From: Arthrobacter sp. KBS0703 | GTDB lineage: Bacteria > Actinomycetota > Actinomycetes > Actinomycetales > Micrococcaceae | Direction of reading: 5' to 3' | NCBI RefSeq assembly: GCF_002008315.2 | Contig: NZ_MVDG02000001.1 | Coordinates: 3,162,001 to 3,226,000, forward strand | DNA: 64,000 bases | Part shown: one piece after another, positions 56,349 to 64,000 of the stretch | Layout: each line of letters begins with the position of its first letter | How positions within the stretch are numbered: position 1 is the first letter of the stretch | Program-made: the position numbers and the translations under genes | Notes under the pieces: model-generated | Databases searched by the model: none | What the model was told of the DNA's origin: nothing | What the model saw: the letters and a program-made list of their open reading frames with translations, nothing else

Positions 56349-57767
56349 GTGACTAGCGACCAGACCCGTACTTTTGACCTTTCGGCTTCGTTCAAGGCGT
56401 ATGACGTCCGCGGCATCGTGGGCGACTCCATCACCGCTGAAATCGTCGAAGCGGTCGGGGCCGCCTTCGTCGACGTGCTGGGTCTGGAAGGCCAGACCGT
56501 CCTGGTCGGCGGCGACATGCGGCCCTCCTCCCCCGAGTTCAGCAAGGCCTTTGCCAACGGCGCGGCGACGCGCGGAGCCGACGTCCAGCTGCTGGACCTG
56601 ATCTCCACGGACGAGCTGTACTACGCGTGCGGCGCCCTGAACGCCGCCGGGGCCACGTTCACGGCAAGCCACAACCCCGCAGAATACAACGGCATCAAGA
56701 TGGCCAAGGCCGGAGCCGTTCCCATCTCCTCGGAAACGGGGCTCAAGGAAATCCAGGCCCTCGCCGAGCAGTACCTGAACACGGGCAGCATCCCCGTCGC
56801 CGAAACCCGCGGGCAGATCGGCGTGCAGGACGTCCTGAAGGGCTACGCCGAATACTTGCGCCAGCTCGTGGACCTCTCGGGTTCCCGCCCCCTGAAGGTG
56901 GTGGTGGACGCCGGCAACGGCATGGCCGGACTCACCACGCCCGCGGTGCTCGGCGACACCCTGCTGCCGAAGCTCCCCTTTGACATCATTCCCCTGTACT
57001 TCGAGCTGGACGGTTCCTTCCCGAACCACCCGGCCAACCCCCTGGAGCCGGAGAACCTGCGCGACCTCCAGGCCGCCGTCGTCGAACACGGTGCAGACAT
57101 CGGGCTCGCCTTCGACGGCGACGCCGACCGCTGCTTCGTCATCGATGAAAACGGTGACGCCGTGTCGCCGTCGGCCATCACCGGCATGGTGGCCCGCCGC
57201 GAGATCGCACGGGCCAAGGCCCAGGGCGAAGAGACGCCCACCATCATCCACAACCTGCTGACGTCCCGGGCCGTGCCCGAACTCGTCGCGCAGGACGGCG
57301 GCCGCGCCGTCCGCACCCGCGTGGGCCACTCCTTCATCAAGGCCGTCATGGCCAAGGAAGGCGCCGTCTTCGGCGGCGAGCACTCTGCCCACTTCTACTT
57401 CCGGGACTTCTGGAACGCGGACACCGGAATGCTCGCGGCCATGCACGTGCTGGCCGCCCTGGGCGAACAGGACGGCCCGCTCTCGGAGCTCGGCCGCGAG
57501 TACGAGCCCTACATCTCCTCCGGCGAAATCAACTCCGAGATCGAGGACAAGGCCGGCGCCGTGGAGCGGGTCCGCGCCGATTTTGCGAACGACGACGTTG
57601 ACGTCGACCACCTGGACGGCAGCACCTTCACGGCCACGGACGGAAGCTACTGGTTCAACCTGCGCCCCTCCAACACGGAGCCGTTCCTGCGCCTGAATGC
57701 TGAAGCCACGGACCAGGCCACCATGGAACGCGTGCGCGACCGCGTGCTGGCCCTGGTCCGCCGGTAG
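56349..57767 (+). CDS. manB: Phosphomannomutase/phosphoglucomutase
   Basis: 472 residues. Catalytic phosphoserine loop FTASHNPAEYNGIK, metal loop AFDGDADRCFVID, sugar loop GGEHSAHFYFRDFWN and phosphate-binding RPSNTEPFLRLN. Supplies mannose-1-phosphate or glucose-1-phosphate for glycan synthesis. GTG at 56349 lies 7 nt after TAAGAT. Confidence 0.94.
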   Translation: MTSDQTRTFDLSASFKAYDVRGIVGDSITAEIVEAVGAAFVDVLGLEGQTVLVGGDMRPSSPEFSKAFANGAATRGADVQLLDLISTDELYYACGALNAAGATFTASHNPAEYNGIKMAKAGAVPISSETGLKEIQALAEQYLNTGSIPVAETRGQIGVQDVLKGYAEYLRQLVDLSGSRPLKVVVDAGNGMAGLTTPAVLGDTLLPKLPFDIIPLYFELDGSFPNHPANPLEPENLRDLQAAVVEHGADIGLAFDGDADRCFVIDENGDAVSPSAITGMVARREIARAKAQGEETPTIIHNLLTSRAVPELVAQDGGRAVRTRVGHSFIKAVMAKEGAVFGGEHSAHFYFRDFWNADTGMLAAMHVLAALGEQDGPLSELGREYEPYISSGEINSEIEDKAGAVERVRADFANDDVDVDHLDGSTFTATDGSYWFNLRPSNTEPFLRLNAEATDQATMERVRDRVLALVRR

Positions 57768-57777
57768 GACCGCGCAG

Positions 57778-58260
57778 ATGGCAGAGTCCCCTTCCTCGCC
57801 GGCCGAGTCGTCGTGGCGCACGTCCGTGCCGGAATCCACCGCCACGGACCTGGAAAATCTCCTGGGCACCGGCATGGGCGCCGCCCAGGAGCAGCTTGAG
57901 CGCAACGGCGGCTTCCTGCCCTTCGCGCTGGTGGTGGAGAACGACGGCGAGGTCCGGCTTGTCGCCGTCTCGCCGGCTGATGCGGCCTCGGGGTCGGATG
58001 ACGAGTTCGACGCCGATGAGATGATCAGCGACCTCACCGAACTGCTGCGCCAGAACCGGGAAGACTTCCGGGCGGCGGCGATAGTCTGCGACATCACTTT
58101 GGTCGAGGAAGGCTCGGACGCCATTCACGTGGCCACCGAGCACCGCGACGGAGCCGTGTTCGCTGCAGTCCTTCCCTACGCGGCGAACACGGCCACCCGT
58201 GAATGGGACTTCGGCGAACTGGCCGCGGACACCAACGAACCAGCCATCTGGGTGGACTAG
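57778..58260 (+). CDS. Conserved hypothetical acidic protein
   Basis: 160 residues, acidic (pattern AASGSDDEFDADEMISDLTE), with a likely alpha/beta core (FLPFALVVENDGEVRLVAVS; REDFRAAAIVCDITLVEEGS). It starts 8 bp after the manB stop, so probably co-transcribed. No function assigned. Confidence 0.75.
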   Translation: MAESPSSPAESSWRTSVPESTATDLENLLGTGMGAAQEQLERNGGFLPFALVVENDGEVRLVAVSPADAASGSDDEFDADEMISDLTELLRQNREDFRAAAIVCDITLVEEGSDAIHVATEHRDGAVFAAVLPYAANTATREWDFGELAADTNEPAIWVD

Positions 58261-58304
58261 ACCGGATGGTCCCGTCCTTTGGCGCGGGTCATTAAGCTGG
58301 TGAC

Positions 58305-58754
58305 ATGAAAATCAACGCCTTCGCGGACGTCAGCCTGCGCGCCCTCATGGTGCTGGCTGCCGCGCCGGACGGTGATCTGCTCACCACGCAGAGCGTGGCG
58401 GACGCCGTCGGCACACCCTACAACCACGTCAGCAAGGCCATGGCCAAGCTGCGCCTGCTGGGCCTGATCGACGTCGAGCGCGGACGCAACGGCGGGTCAA
58501 GGCTCAACGCGGCCGGCCGGGTCATTACCGTCGGCAAGGTCCTGCGGCAGCTCGACACCCGGACGGACGCCGCGGAGTGCGTCTCCCCGAGCGGCGATTG
58601 CCCGCTGATCAAGGAGTGCCGGCTTCGGGGTGCGCTTGCCCGGGCCCGGGAAGCCTTCTACCGCGAACTGGATGAGGTGGTGGTGGCCGAGCTGCCCGGT
58701 TCCGGCCAGATGGCGCCCGTATTCCAGGCGATCCGCCAGCGCCCCGGACTCTAA
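58305..58754 (+). CDS. nsrR: NsrR-type Rrf2 regulator
   Basis: 149 residues. Winged helix (LTTQSVADAVGTPYNHVSKA) and cluster ligands Cys92, Cys99, Cys105 (ECVSPSGDCPLIKEC), with Asp8 matching the fourth ligand known in Streptomyces NsrR. The [4Fe-4S] protein senses nitric oxide and releases DNA. ATG lies 6 nt after TAAGCT. Directly upstream of hmp. Confidence 0.93.
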   Translation: MKINAFADVSLRALMVLAAAPDGDLLTTQSVADAVGTPYNHVSKAMAKLRLLGLIDVERGRNGGSRLNAAGRVITVGKVLRQLDTRTDAAECVSPSGDCPLIKECRLRGALARAREAFYRELDEVVVAELPGSGQMAPVFQAIRQRPGL

Positions 58755-58781
58755 CCCGCTTCCGCCTGGTTTGGTATTTAT

Positions 58782-58798
58782 TTCTACAAGGTGTAGAA
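58782..58798. promoter_or_regulatory. Palindrome upstream of hmp
   Basis: TTCTACA, AGG, TGTAGAA: perfect 7-bp arms. It may be a second regulatory site or a promoter-associated element. Confidence 0.4.
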
Positions 58799-58807
58799 CT
58801 TGGGTAT

Positions 58808-58836
58808 GGATATTGGCATTTTAAATGCAAGTATCC
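58808..58836. promoter_or_regulatory. Predicted NsrR operator of hmp
   Basis: A 29-nt near palindrome (12 of 14 pairs) with core GCATTT-T-AAATGC, like the NsrR 11-1-11 consensus; 46 bp before the hmp start. Confidence 0.65.
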
Positions 58837-58882
58837 GACCGCGGTCCGGACGAAGCCCCGGGCCACTACCTCAGGAGTCAGC

Positions 58883-60043
58883 ATGCTCTCGGACAAATCC
58901 TTCCCCGTCATCGAGGCCACCCTGCCGCTGGTCGGTTCCCGGATCGGGGAGATCACGCCCAAGTTCTACGCCCGCCTCTTCGCCGCCCACCCCGAACTGC
59001 TGGACGGGCTTTTCAGCCGCTCCAACCAGCGCAACGGCAACCAGCAGCAGGCCCTGGCCGGAAGCATCGCCGCTTTCGCCACCCACCTGGTGAACAACCC
59101 CGGCACACTGCCGGAGACCGTACTGGCCCGCATCGCCCACCGCCATGCCTCCCTTGGCATCACCGAACCTCAGTACCAGGTGGTCTATGAGCACCTCTTC
59201 GCCGCCATTGCGGAAGACCTTGCCGAGGTCATCACCCCGGAAATCGCCGAAGCCTGGACCGAGGTCTACTGGCTCATGGCAGACGCCCTGATCAAGCTAG
59301 AGAAGGGCCTCTACGCAGCACAGGCCAACGGCAAAATGTGGACCCCCTGGACAGTCGCCGCCAAGACCCCGGCCGGCACCGGCTCCATGACCTTCACCCT
59401 GGAACCGGCCGACGACACCCCCGTCACCGCGGCCCTCCCCGGCCAGTACGTCAGCGTCAAGATCACCCTTCCGGACGGACTCCGCCAGGTCCGCCAGTAC
59501 TCCCTCTCCGGCGACACCGGCACCAGCCGCAGCTTCACCACCAAGCTCGACGACGGCGGCGAGGTCTCCCCCGTCCTGCACAACAAAATAGCCGTGGGCG
59601 ATGTCATCGAAATCTCCAACCCCTACGGCGAAATCACGCTCCGGGACGGCGACGGCCCCGTGGTCCTGGCCTCGGCCGGCATCGGCTGCACGCCCACGGC
59701 GTCCATCCTGCGCTCCCTGGCCGAGTCCGGCTCGGACCGCCAGGTCCTGGTGCTGCACGCCGAAAGCACGCTGGACAGCTGGGCCCTGCGCGGCCAGATG
59801 ACGGACGACGTCGACCGCCTCGAAGGTGCCGACCTCCAGCTCTGGCTCGAGGAGCCGCAGGCCGGTTCCAAGTCCGGCTTCATGTCCCTGCGCGAAGTGG
59901 ACCTGCCCGCCAATGCGTCGCTGTACCTCTGCGGGCCGCTGCCGTTCATGAAGCACATCCGCAACGAGGCCATCAATGCGGGCATCCCCGCCACCAAGAT
60001 CCACTACGAGGTCTTCGGCCCGGACATCTGGCTCGCTTCATAA
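58883..60043 (+). CDS. hmp: Flavohaemoprotein (NO dioxygenase)
   Basis: 386 residues. Globin domain with proximal His88 (IAHRHASLGI), FAD-binding QYSLSG and NAD-binding ASAGIGCTPTAS; C-terminus EVFGPDIW. Converts NO to nitrate. CAGGAG precedes ATG at 58883. Controlled by NsrR in this arrangement. Confidence 0.96.
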   Translation: MLSDKSFPVIEATLPLVGSRIGEITPKFYARLFAAHPELLDGLFSRSNQRNGNQQQALAGSIAAFATHLVNNPGTLPETVLARIAHRHASLGITEPQYQVVYEHLFAAIAEDLAEVITPEIAEAWTEVYWLMADALIKLEKGLYAAQANGKMWTPWTVAAKTPAGTGSMTFTLEPADDTPVTAALPGQYVSVKITLPDGLRQVRQYSLSGDTGTSRSFTTKLDDGGEVSPVLHNKIAVGDVIEISNPYGEITLRDGDGPVVLASAGIGCTPTASILRSLAESGSDRQVLVLHAESTLDSWALRGQMTDDVDRLEGADLQLWLEEPQAGSKSGFMSLREVDLPANASLYLCGPLPFMKHIRNEAINAGIPATKIHYEVFGPDIWLAS

Positions 60044-60051
60044 CCGCAGCA

Positions 60052-60097
60052 GCGCGAACGGACACTTGGGCACCGGGGCTTAAGTGTCCGTTCGCGC
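60052..60097. repeat. Hairpin downstream of hmp (16-bp perfect stem)
   Basis: Arms GCGCGAACGGACACTT and complement, 14-nt loop. A second, stronger hairpin follows. Confidence 0.65.
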
Positions 60098-60102
60098 AAC
60101 GC

Positions 60103-60151
60103 ACGACGGCGGCCCCGCACCTTCCAGCGAAAGGTGCGGGGCCGCCGTCGT
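60103..60151. terminator. Terminator between hmp and pckG
   Basis: 21-bp perfect stem beginning ACGACGGCGGCCCCGCACCT around a 7-nt loop, lying between convergent genes. Confidence 0.8.
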
Positions 60152-60168
60152 ACTGTATGGCAGGCGGT

Positions 60169-61995
60169 CTAGGCCAGGCGGGCCTTCAACCCGTCAAGCT
60201 CAGCCTGGAGCGCCTCGGGCAGCGAACTGCCGAAGTTGGCGAACCATTCCTCGATCGAAGCGAGCTCGGTCTTCCACTCCTCGGGGTCGACGCGCACTGC
60301 CGCTTCCACCTGGGCGGGGGTCATGTCCAGGCCGGTCAGGTCGATGGACTCGCCGGTCGGCACGAAGCCGATGGGTGTCTCCACGGCGTCGGCCTTGCCT
60401 TCGAGGCGTTCGATGGCCCATTTGAGGACGCGTGCGTTGTCCCCGAAGCCCGGCCAGGCGAAGCCGCCCTCGGCCGTGCGGCGGAACCAGTTCACCAGGA
60501 AGATCTTGGGCAGACGCTCCGGGTTGGCCTTGGCGGACAGGTTAACCCAGTGGTTCAGGTAGTCCCCTGCGTCGTAGCCGATGAACGGGAGCATGGCCAT
60601 CGGATCGCGGCGCACGACGCCAACGGCGCCCGCGGCGGCGGCCGTGGTCTCCGAGGAAAGCGTCGAGCCCATGAAGATGCCGTTGGACCAGTCACGCGCC
60701 TGGGTGACCAGCGGGATGGTGGTCTTGCGGCGGCCGCCGAAGAGGATCGCGGACAGCTCTACGCCATTGGGGCTGTGGTATTCCTCGGCCAGCATGTCGA
60801 TCTGGTCGATCGGCGTGCAGAAGCGGGAGTTCGGGTGGGCCGCCGGCTTGTCGGAGTCGGAGGTCCAGGAGTTGCCCTGCCAGTCGGTGAGGTGAGCAGG
60901 CACTTCCTCAGTCATGCCCTCCCACCACACGCCGCCGTCGTCGGTTATTGCGACGTTGGTGAAGATGCTGTTGCCCTTGGCGATGGCGCGCATCGCGTTC
61001 GGGTTGGTTCCCCAGCCGGTGCCGGGAGCGACGCCGAACAGGCCCGCTTCAGGGTTGACGGCGCGGAGTTCGCCTTCCTTGCCGAAGCGCATCCAGGTGA
61101 TGTCGTCCCCGAGGGTCTCCACCTTCCAGCCTTCGATGGTGGGATCCAGCAGGGCCAGGTTGGTCTTGCCGCAGGCGGACGGGAACGCCGCGGAGACGTA
61201 GTAGGTCTTCTGTTCCGGCGAGGTGAGCTTGAGGATCAGCATGTGCTCGGCCAGCCAGCCCTCATCGTGCGCCATGACGGAGGCGATGCGCAGGGCGTAG
61301 CACTTCTTGCCGAGCAGGGCGTTTCCGCCGTAGCCCGATCCGAAGGACCAGATGGACCGTTCCTCGGGGAAGTGAACGATCCACTTGTCCGGGTTGCACG
61401 GCCACGGAACGTCGGCCTGGCCGGCCTCCAGCGGGGCACCCAGGGAGTGCAGGGCCGGGACAAAGAACGCGTTCGTCTCAGTGATCCGGTTCAGGACGTC
61501 CGTGCCGATGCGGGCCATGATGCGCATGGATGCCACAACGTAGGCGCTGTCAGTGATCTCGACACCGAACTTGGGATCCTCGGCGTCGAGGTGGCCCATG
61601 ACGAACGGGATGACGTACATGGTGCGGCCGCGCATGGAGCCGGAGAACAGCCCGCGCAGCTTCTCCTTCATCTCGGCCGGAGCCATCCAGTTGTTGGTGA
61701 AGCCGGCGTCGTGCTCCTTTTCGGAGCAGATGAACGTCTGCTCTTCAACGCGGGCGACGTCAGCGGGGTCTGAGAACGCGGCGAAGGAGTTCGGGAAGAG
61801 CTCCTGGTTCAGCCGCTTCAGCGTGCCCGCGGCGACCAGTTCGTCGGTCAGGCGGGTGTTTTCTTCCTCGGAGCCGTCGACCCAATGAATCCGGTCCGGC
61901 TGGGTCAGCCCAGCGACCTCTTCAACCCACGCCAGGAGGCCGGCATGTGTGGTGGGTGCTTTCTCAAGCAGCGGCAGTCGCGCCAGATGGCCCAT
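60169..61995 (-). CDS. pckG: Phosphoenolpyruvate carboxykinase (GTP)
   Basis: 608 residues, usual length. P-loop and catalytic Cys [23 protein letters not shown] metal site, and the N-terminal [12 protein letters not shown]. First step of gluconeogenesis. ATG at 61995 has GAAGGG 8 nt upstream. A CRP/GlxR-like site lies about 150 bp upstream. Confidence 0.96.
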   Translation of the reverse strand: MGHLARLPLLEKAPTTHAGLLAWVEEVAGLTQPDRIHWVDGSEEENTRLTDELVAAGTLKRLNQELFPNSFAAFSDPADVARVEEQTFICSEKEHDAGFTNNWMAPAEMKEKLRGLFSGSMRGRTMYVIPFVMGHLDAEDPKFGVEITDSAYVVASMRIMARIGTDVLNRITETNAFFVPALHSLGAPLEAGQADVPWPCNPDKWIVHFPEERSIWSFGSGYGGNALLGKKCYALRIASVMAHDEGWLAEHMLILKLTSPEQKTYYVSAAFPSACGKTNLALLDPTIEGWKVETLGDDITWMRFGKEGELRAVNPEAGLFGVAPGTGWGTNPNAMRAIAKGNSIFTNVAITDDGGVWWEGMTEEVPAHLTDWQGNSWTSDSDKPAAHPNSRFCTPIDQIDMLAEEYHSPNGVELSAILFGGRRKTTIPLVTQARDWSNGIFMGSTLSSETTAAAAGAVGVVRRDPMAMLPFIGYDAGDYLNHWVNLSAKANPERLPKIFLVNWFRRTAEGGFAWPGFGDNARVLKWAIERLEGKADAVETPIGFVPTGESIDLTGLDMTPAQVEAAVRVDPEEWKTELASIEEWFANFGSSLPEALQAELDGLKARLA

Positions 61996-62144
61996 TATGG
62001 TTCCCTTCGTCGGGTTCAGCGGTGTGAGCTAAATGCTATTTCTGTTCACCTGGCCCATTTCATAGTCAGACATCGGATGTCCGCCCCTTCGGCGAGCAAA
62101 TTCCGCGGAAAATCAAGGATCCGGGATTGAGAAATCTTGAAATT

Positions 62145-62160
62145 AGTGACGAAGGTCACA
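62145..62160. promoter_or_regulatory. CRP/GlxR-like site upstream of pckG
   Basis: AGTGACGAAGGTCACA, one mismatch from TGTGA-N6-TCACA. A cAMP-receptor site before a gluconeogenic gene is sensible. Confidence 0.5.
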
Positions 62161-62172
62161 TAGACCGGTCTA
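62161..62172. repeat. Perfect 12-bp palindrome
   Basis: TAGACCGGTCTA directly abutting the CRP-like site; could bind a second regulator. Confidence 0.45.
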
Positions 62173-62198
62173 GTTACGGAGATTACACAGTTCTCGAT

Positions 62199-62227
62199 TT
62201 GGAACTGGGGCGGACCTCGCGTAAAGT
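62199..62227 (+). promoter_or_regulatory. Promoter of tRNA-Arg
   Basis: TTGGAA, 17 bp, TAAAGT; 48 bp before the tRNA. Confidence 0.5.
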
Positions 62228-62274
62228 TATTCGAGGTTCGGGCCGAGCGAAGAGTTCGGCAGGAACCGGAAGAT

Positions 62275-62348
<74 letters not shown>

Positions 62349-62353
62349 CAGAG

Positions 62354-62389
62354 AGAAGATCCGCACCGGATACCCGGTGCGGATCTTCT
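62354..62389 (+). terminator. Terminator of tRNA-Arg
   Basis: Perfect 16-bp stem AGAAGATCCGCACCGG, loop ATAC, then GCTTTAAGC. Confidence 0.8.
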
Positions 62390-62430
62390 GCTTTAAGCCG
62401 GGATCGTCGGCAGCCTGCGCGGGTGGTGCG

Positions 62431-63159
62431 TCAGTTTGTGACGGCGTCCGAAATCCGGCGGCGGATGCCGTCGAAGTGACGGGTCAGCTCCTGGGCGGCA
62501 CGCGCCTTGTCACCGGCCGCCACGGCCGCGTAGACGTTCCGGTGCAGCGCAGCCACCGCGGCCAGGTCCTCGGCCCCGGCACCGATCTCGGTGTGGATCT
62601 TGCGGTAGACCTTCCAGAAGACACCCAGCAGGTTGAGCAGGAGCTCGTTGTTCAGGGGTGCAAAGAGCTTGCTGTGGAAGTCATAATCGGCGTCGACGAA
62701 GGGCTCGCCCGCCGCCGCCAGTTCCTCCATCCGGACCACCGATTCCTCGATGGCGGCCAGCTGCTCAGCCGTAATCAGGTCCATCGAGCTGCCGATGAGG
62801 CCCGATTCCAGGGCCTGGCGCACGTCCACGAGCTGCAGCGCCTCCAGCCCGTGGTGCCGCAGGGACAGCCTGGCACGGAAAATGAGGCCGTCGGCCAATG
62901 CCTCGAAATTGCTGGGCGCCACGAACATTCCGAAGCCGTGGCGGATCTCGATGACGCCCAGGGCCTGCAGGACCTTCAGCGATTCCCGCAGCGTGTTCCG
63001 GCCTACGCCCAGGGCGATGCACAGTTCGTTTTCCGTGGGCAGCGCATCGCCGGCTTCGAGTTCGCGGTCCAGGATGAGGTCCATGATGTCCGACTGCAGG
63101 GCGCGAAGGCGGGCCTGGGCGCTGAACCTCGCCGGCGGAACGTTATTAGAGGACGGCAT
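62431..63159 (-). CDS. GntR-family regulator (FadR/FCD type)
   Basis: 242 residues. N-terminal winged helix (ALPTENELCIALGVGRNTLR, VIEIRHGFGMFV) and an FCD ligand domain with the metal-type pattern DADYDFHSKLF and ALHRNVYAAVAAGD. Regulates an unknown carboxylate or sugar-acid pathway. AAGGAG 6 nt before ATG at 63159. Confidence 0.92.
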   Translation of the reverse strand: MPSSNNVPPARFSAQARLRALQSDIMDLILDRELEAGDALPTENELCIALGVGRNTLRESLKVLQALGVIEIRHGFGMFVAPSNFEALADGLIFRARLSLRHHGLEALQLVDVRQALESGLIGSSMDLITAEQLAAIEESVVRMEELAAAGEPFVDADYDFHSKLFAPLNNELLLNLLGVFWKVYRKIHTEIGAGAEDLAAVAALHRNVYAAVAAGDKARAAQELTRHFDGIRRRISDAVTN

Positions 63160-63306
63160 CGGAACTCCTTTGTTGCGCTACGTCCCCACACCGTAGCGGA
63201 TGTCCCATGTCCCCTGAACGGGACGGCGCATTGTTACGGACCCGGGCGGCAGCGGTCGGCATGTCTGCCCCGGAAACGATGCAGGCCCCCGGCGTAGGCT
63301 GTTGCC

Positions 63307-64000
63307 ATGACGCCACATGTTGTTGAACGGGAATTCGATGTCATTGTGATCGGCGCCGGCGCCGCAGGTGAAAACGCCGCAGACCGGGTCGTCCAGGGCG
63401 GCCTGACCGCCGTATTGGTGGAGGCCGAACTGGTGGGCGGCGAATGCTCCTACTGGGCCTGCATGCCGTCCAAGGCCCTGCTCCGTCCCGGCACGGCGCT
63501 CCACGGTGCCCAGACGGTCCCCGGGGCCAGCGAGGCGGTCACCCGGACCCTCGACGCCGCGGCCGTCCTGAAAAGCCGCGACAGCTTCACCTCCAAGTGG
63601 CAGGACGACAGCCAAGTCGCATGGGTGGAGGAGTCCGGCATTGAGCTGGTCCGCGGGCATGGCTGGATCACCGCGCCGCGGGCCGTGGAAGTCGCCGGCC
63701 TGGACGGCAACTCGTACGTGCTGACGGCGCGTCACGCCGTCGTCCTGGCGAACGGCTCCACGCCTGACCGGCCGCCCATCGACGGACTTGCCGAGGTTCC
63801 CTATTGGGGAACCCGCGAGGCAACGTCAGCCAAGGAAATTCCGGAACGGCTCGCCGTCCTGGGCGGGGGCGTCGCCGGAACGGAGCTCGCCCAGGCCTTT
63901 GCCCGCCTCGGATCGGCCGTGACGCTGGTGGCGCGCAGCGGCCTCCTGCGGAACTTTCCCGCGGAGGCCGCGAAGCTCGTTGCCGCCGGGCTCCGCGCCG
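63307..64000 (+). CDS. Class I pyridine nucleotide-disulfide oxidoreductase (3' end outside window)
   Basis: First 231 residues. FAD motif VIVIGAGAAGENAADRVVQG, redox-active disulfide GGECSYWACMPSKALLRPG (Cys-x4-Cys) and NAD motif LAVLGGGVAGTELAQAFARL. Related to dihydrolipoyl dehydrogenase, mercuric reductase and mycothione reductase; the C-terminus needed to decide is absent. ATG at 63307 lies 6 nt after TAGGCT. Divergent from the GntR gene. Confidence 0.9.
   Translation, partial: MTPHVVEREFDVIVIGAGAAGENAADRVVQGGLTAVLVEAELVGGECSYWACMPSKALLRPGTALHGAQTVPGASEAVTRTLDAAAVLKSRDSFTSKWQDDSQVAWVEESGIELVRGHGWITAPRAVEVAGLDGNSYVLTARHAVVLANGSTPDRPPIDGLAEVPYWGTREATSAKEIPERLAVLGGGVAGTELAQAFARLGSAVTLVARSGLLRNFPAEAAKLVAAGLRA

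Overview
The window is high-GC, gene-dense chromosomal DNA of an actinobacterium, most likely Arthrobacter sensu lato (Arthrobacter, Pseudarthrobacter or Paenarthrobacter, Micrococcaceae). This rests on the GlgE/GlgP/GlgX set, SenX3-RegX3-PhoU beside Gpm, CarD-IspD-IspF, the Bpa proteasome activator, GTP-dependent PEP carboxykinase, frequent GTG/TTG starts and many leaderless-type promoters. I see no prophage, insertion sequence, CRISPR array or rRNA operon. Four tRNAs are present: Thr-CGT, Ser-TGA, Ser-GCT and Arg-ACG.

Layout. 1-7.1 kb: glycogen and maltose-phosphate metabolism (glgE partial, glgP, glgX) with a secreted barnase-type RNase and its barstar. 7.2-14 kb: nitrilase-family hydrolase, rlmB, cysS, ispF-ispD-carD and two lipoproteins. 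14-18.8 kb: regX3-senX3 divergent from phoU, then gpm and a methyltransferase. 18.8-24.7 kb: DUF2516 protein, a cystathionine gamma-synthase-type enzyme, tmk-holB, a secreted alpha/beta hydrolase and a HAD protein lacking its nucleophile. 24.9-36.7 kb: a looser region with a degenerate EAL protein, VOC protein, FtsW-like protein, isochorismatase-type hydrolase, PAS-ANTAR regulator, small stress or hypothetical proteins, gene remnants, an aldo/keto reductase and bpa. 36.7-39.7 kb: cstA-ybdD-GNAT. 39.9-44.6 kb: padR, an ABC ATPase and an FtsX-like permease, with a well-formed promoter and operator; then a quinone oxidoreductase. 45-54 kb: VOC protein, FAD/NAD(P)-binding protein, S9 peptidase, phytoene-desaturase-like oxidoreductase and an MFS transporter. 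54-64 kb: a RecQ/phosphoribosyltransferase fusion, manB, nsrR-hmp with a predicted NsrR operator, pckG, a GntR regulator and the start of a flavoprotein disulfide reductase.

The most important caveat concerns data quality. Ten complete or partial copies of the synthetic Nextera mate-pair junction adapter are built into the sequence near 19.5, 21.6, 33.8-33.9, 39.9, 47.5 and 49.4-49.5 kb. They break six otherwise normal genes. Several of these genes also carry one-base indels at homopolymers, so frameshifts here should first be read as assembly error.

The most interesting biological signals are: about 14 genes whose start codon lies 6-7 nt after a TANNNT -10 box (leaderless mRNAs); the padR and nsrR-hmp regulatory sites; a set of long, nearly perfect intergenic hairpins; two enzyme homologues that have lost catalytic residues (HAD, EAL); a short domain shared by the EAL protein and an 81-residue protein; and an RNase/barstar pair in which the RNase looks like a lipoprotein.
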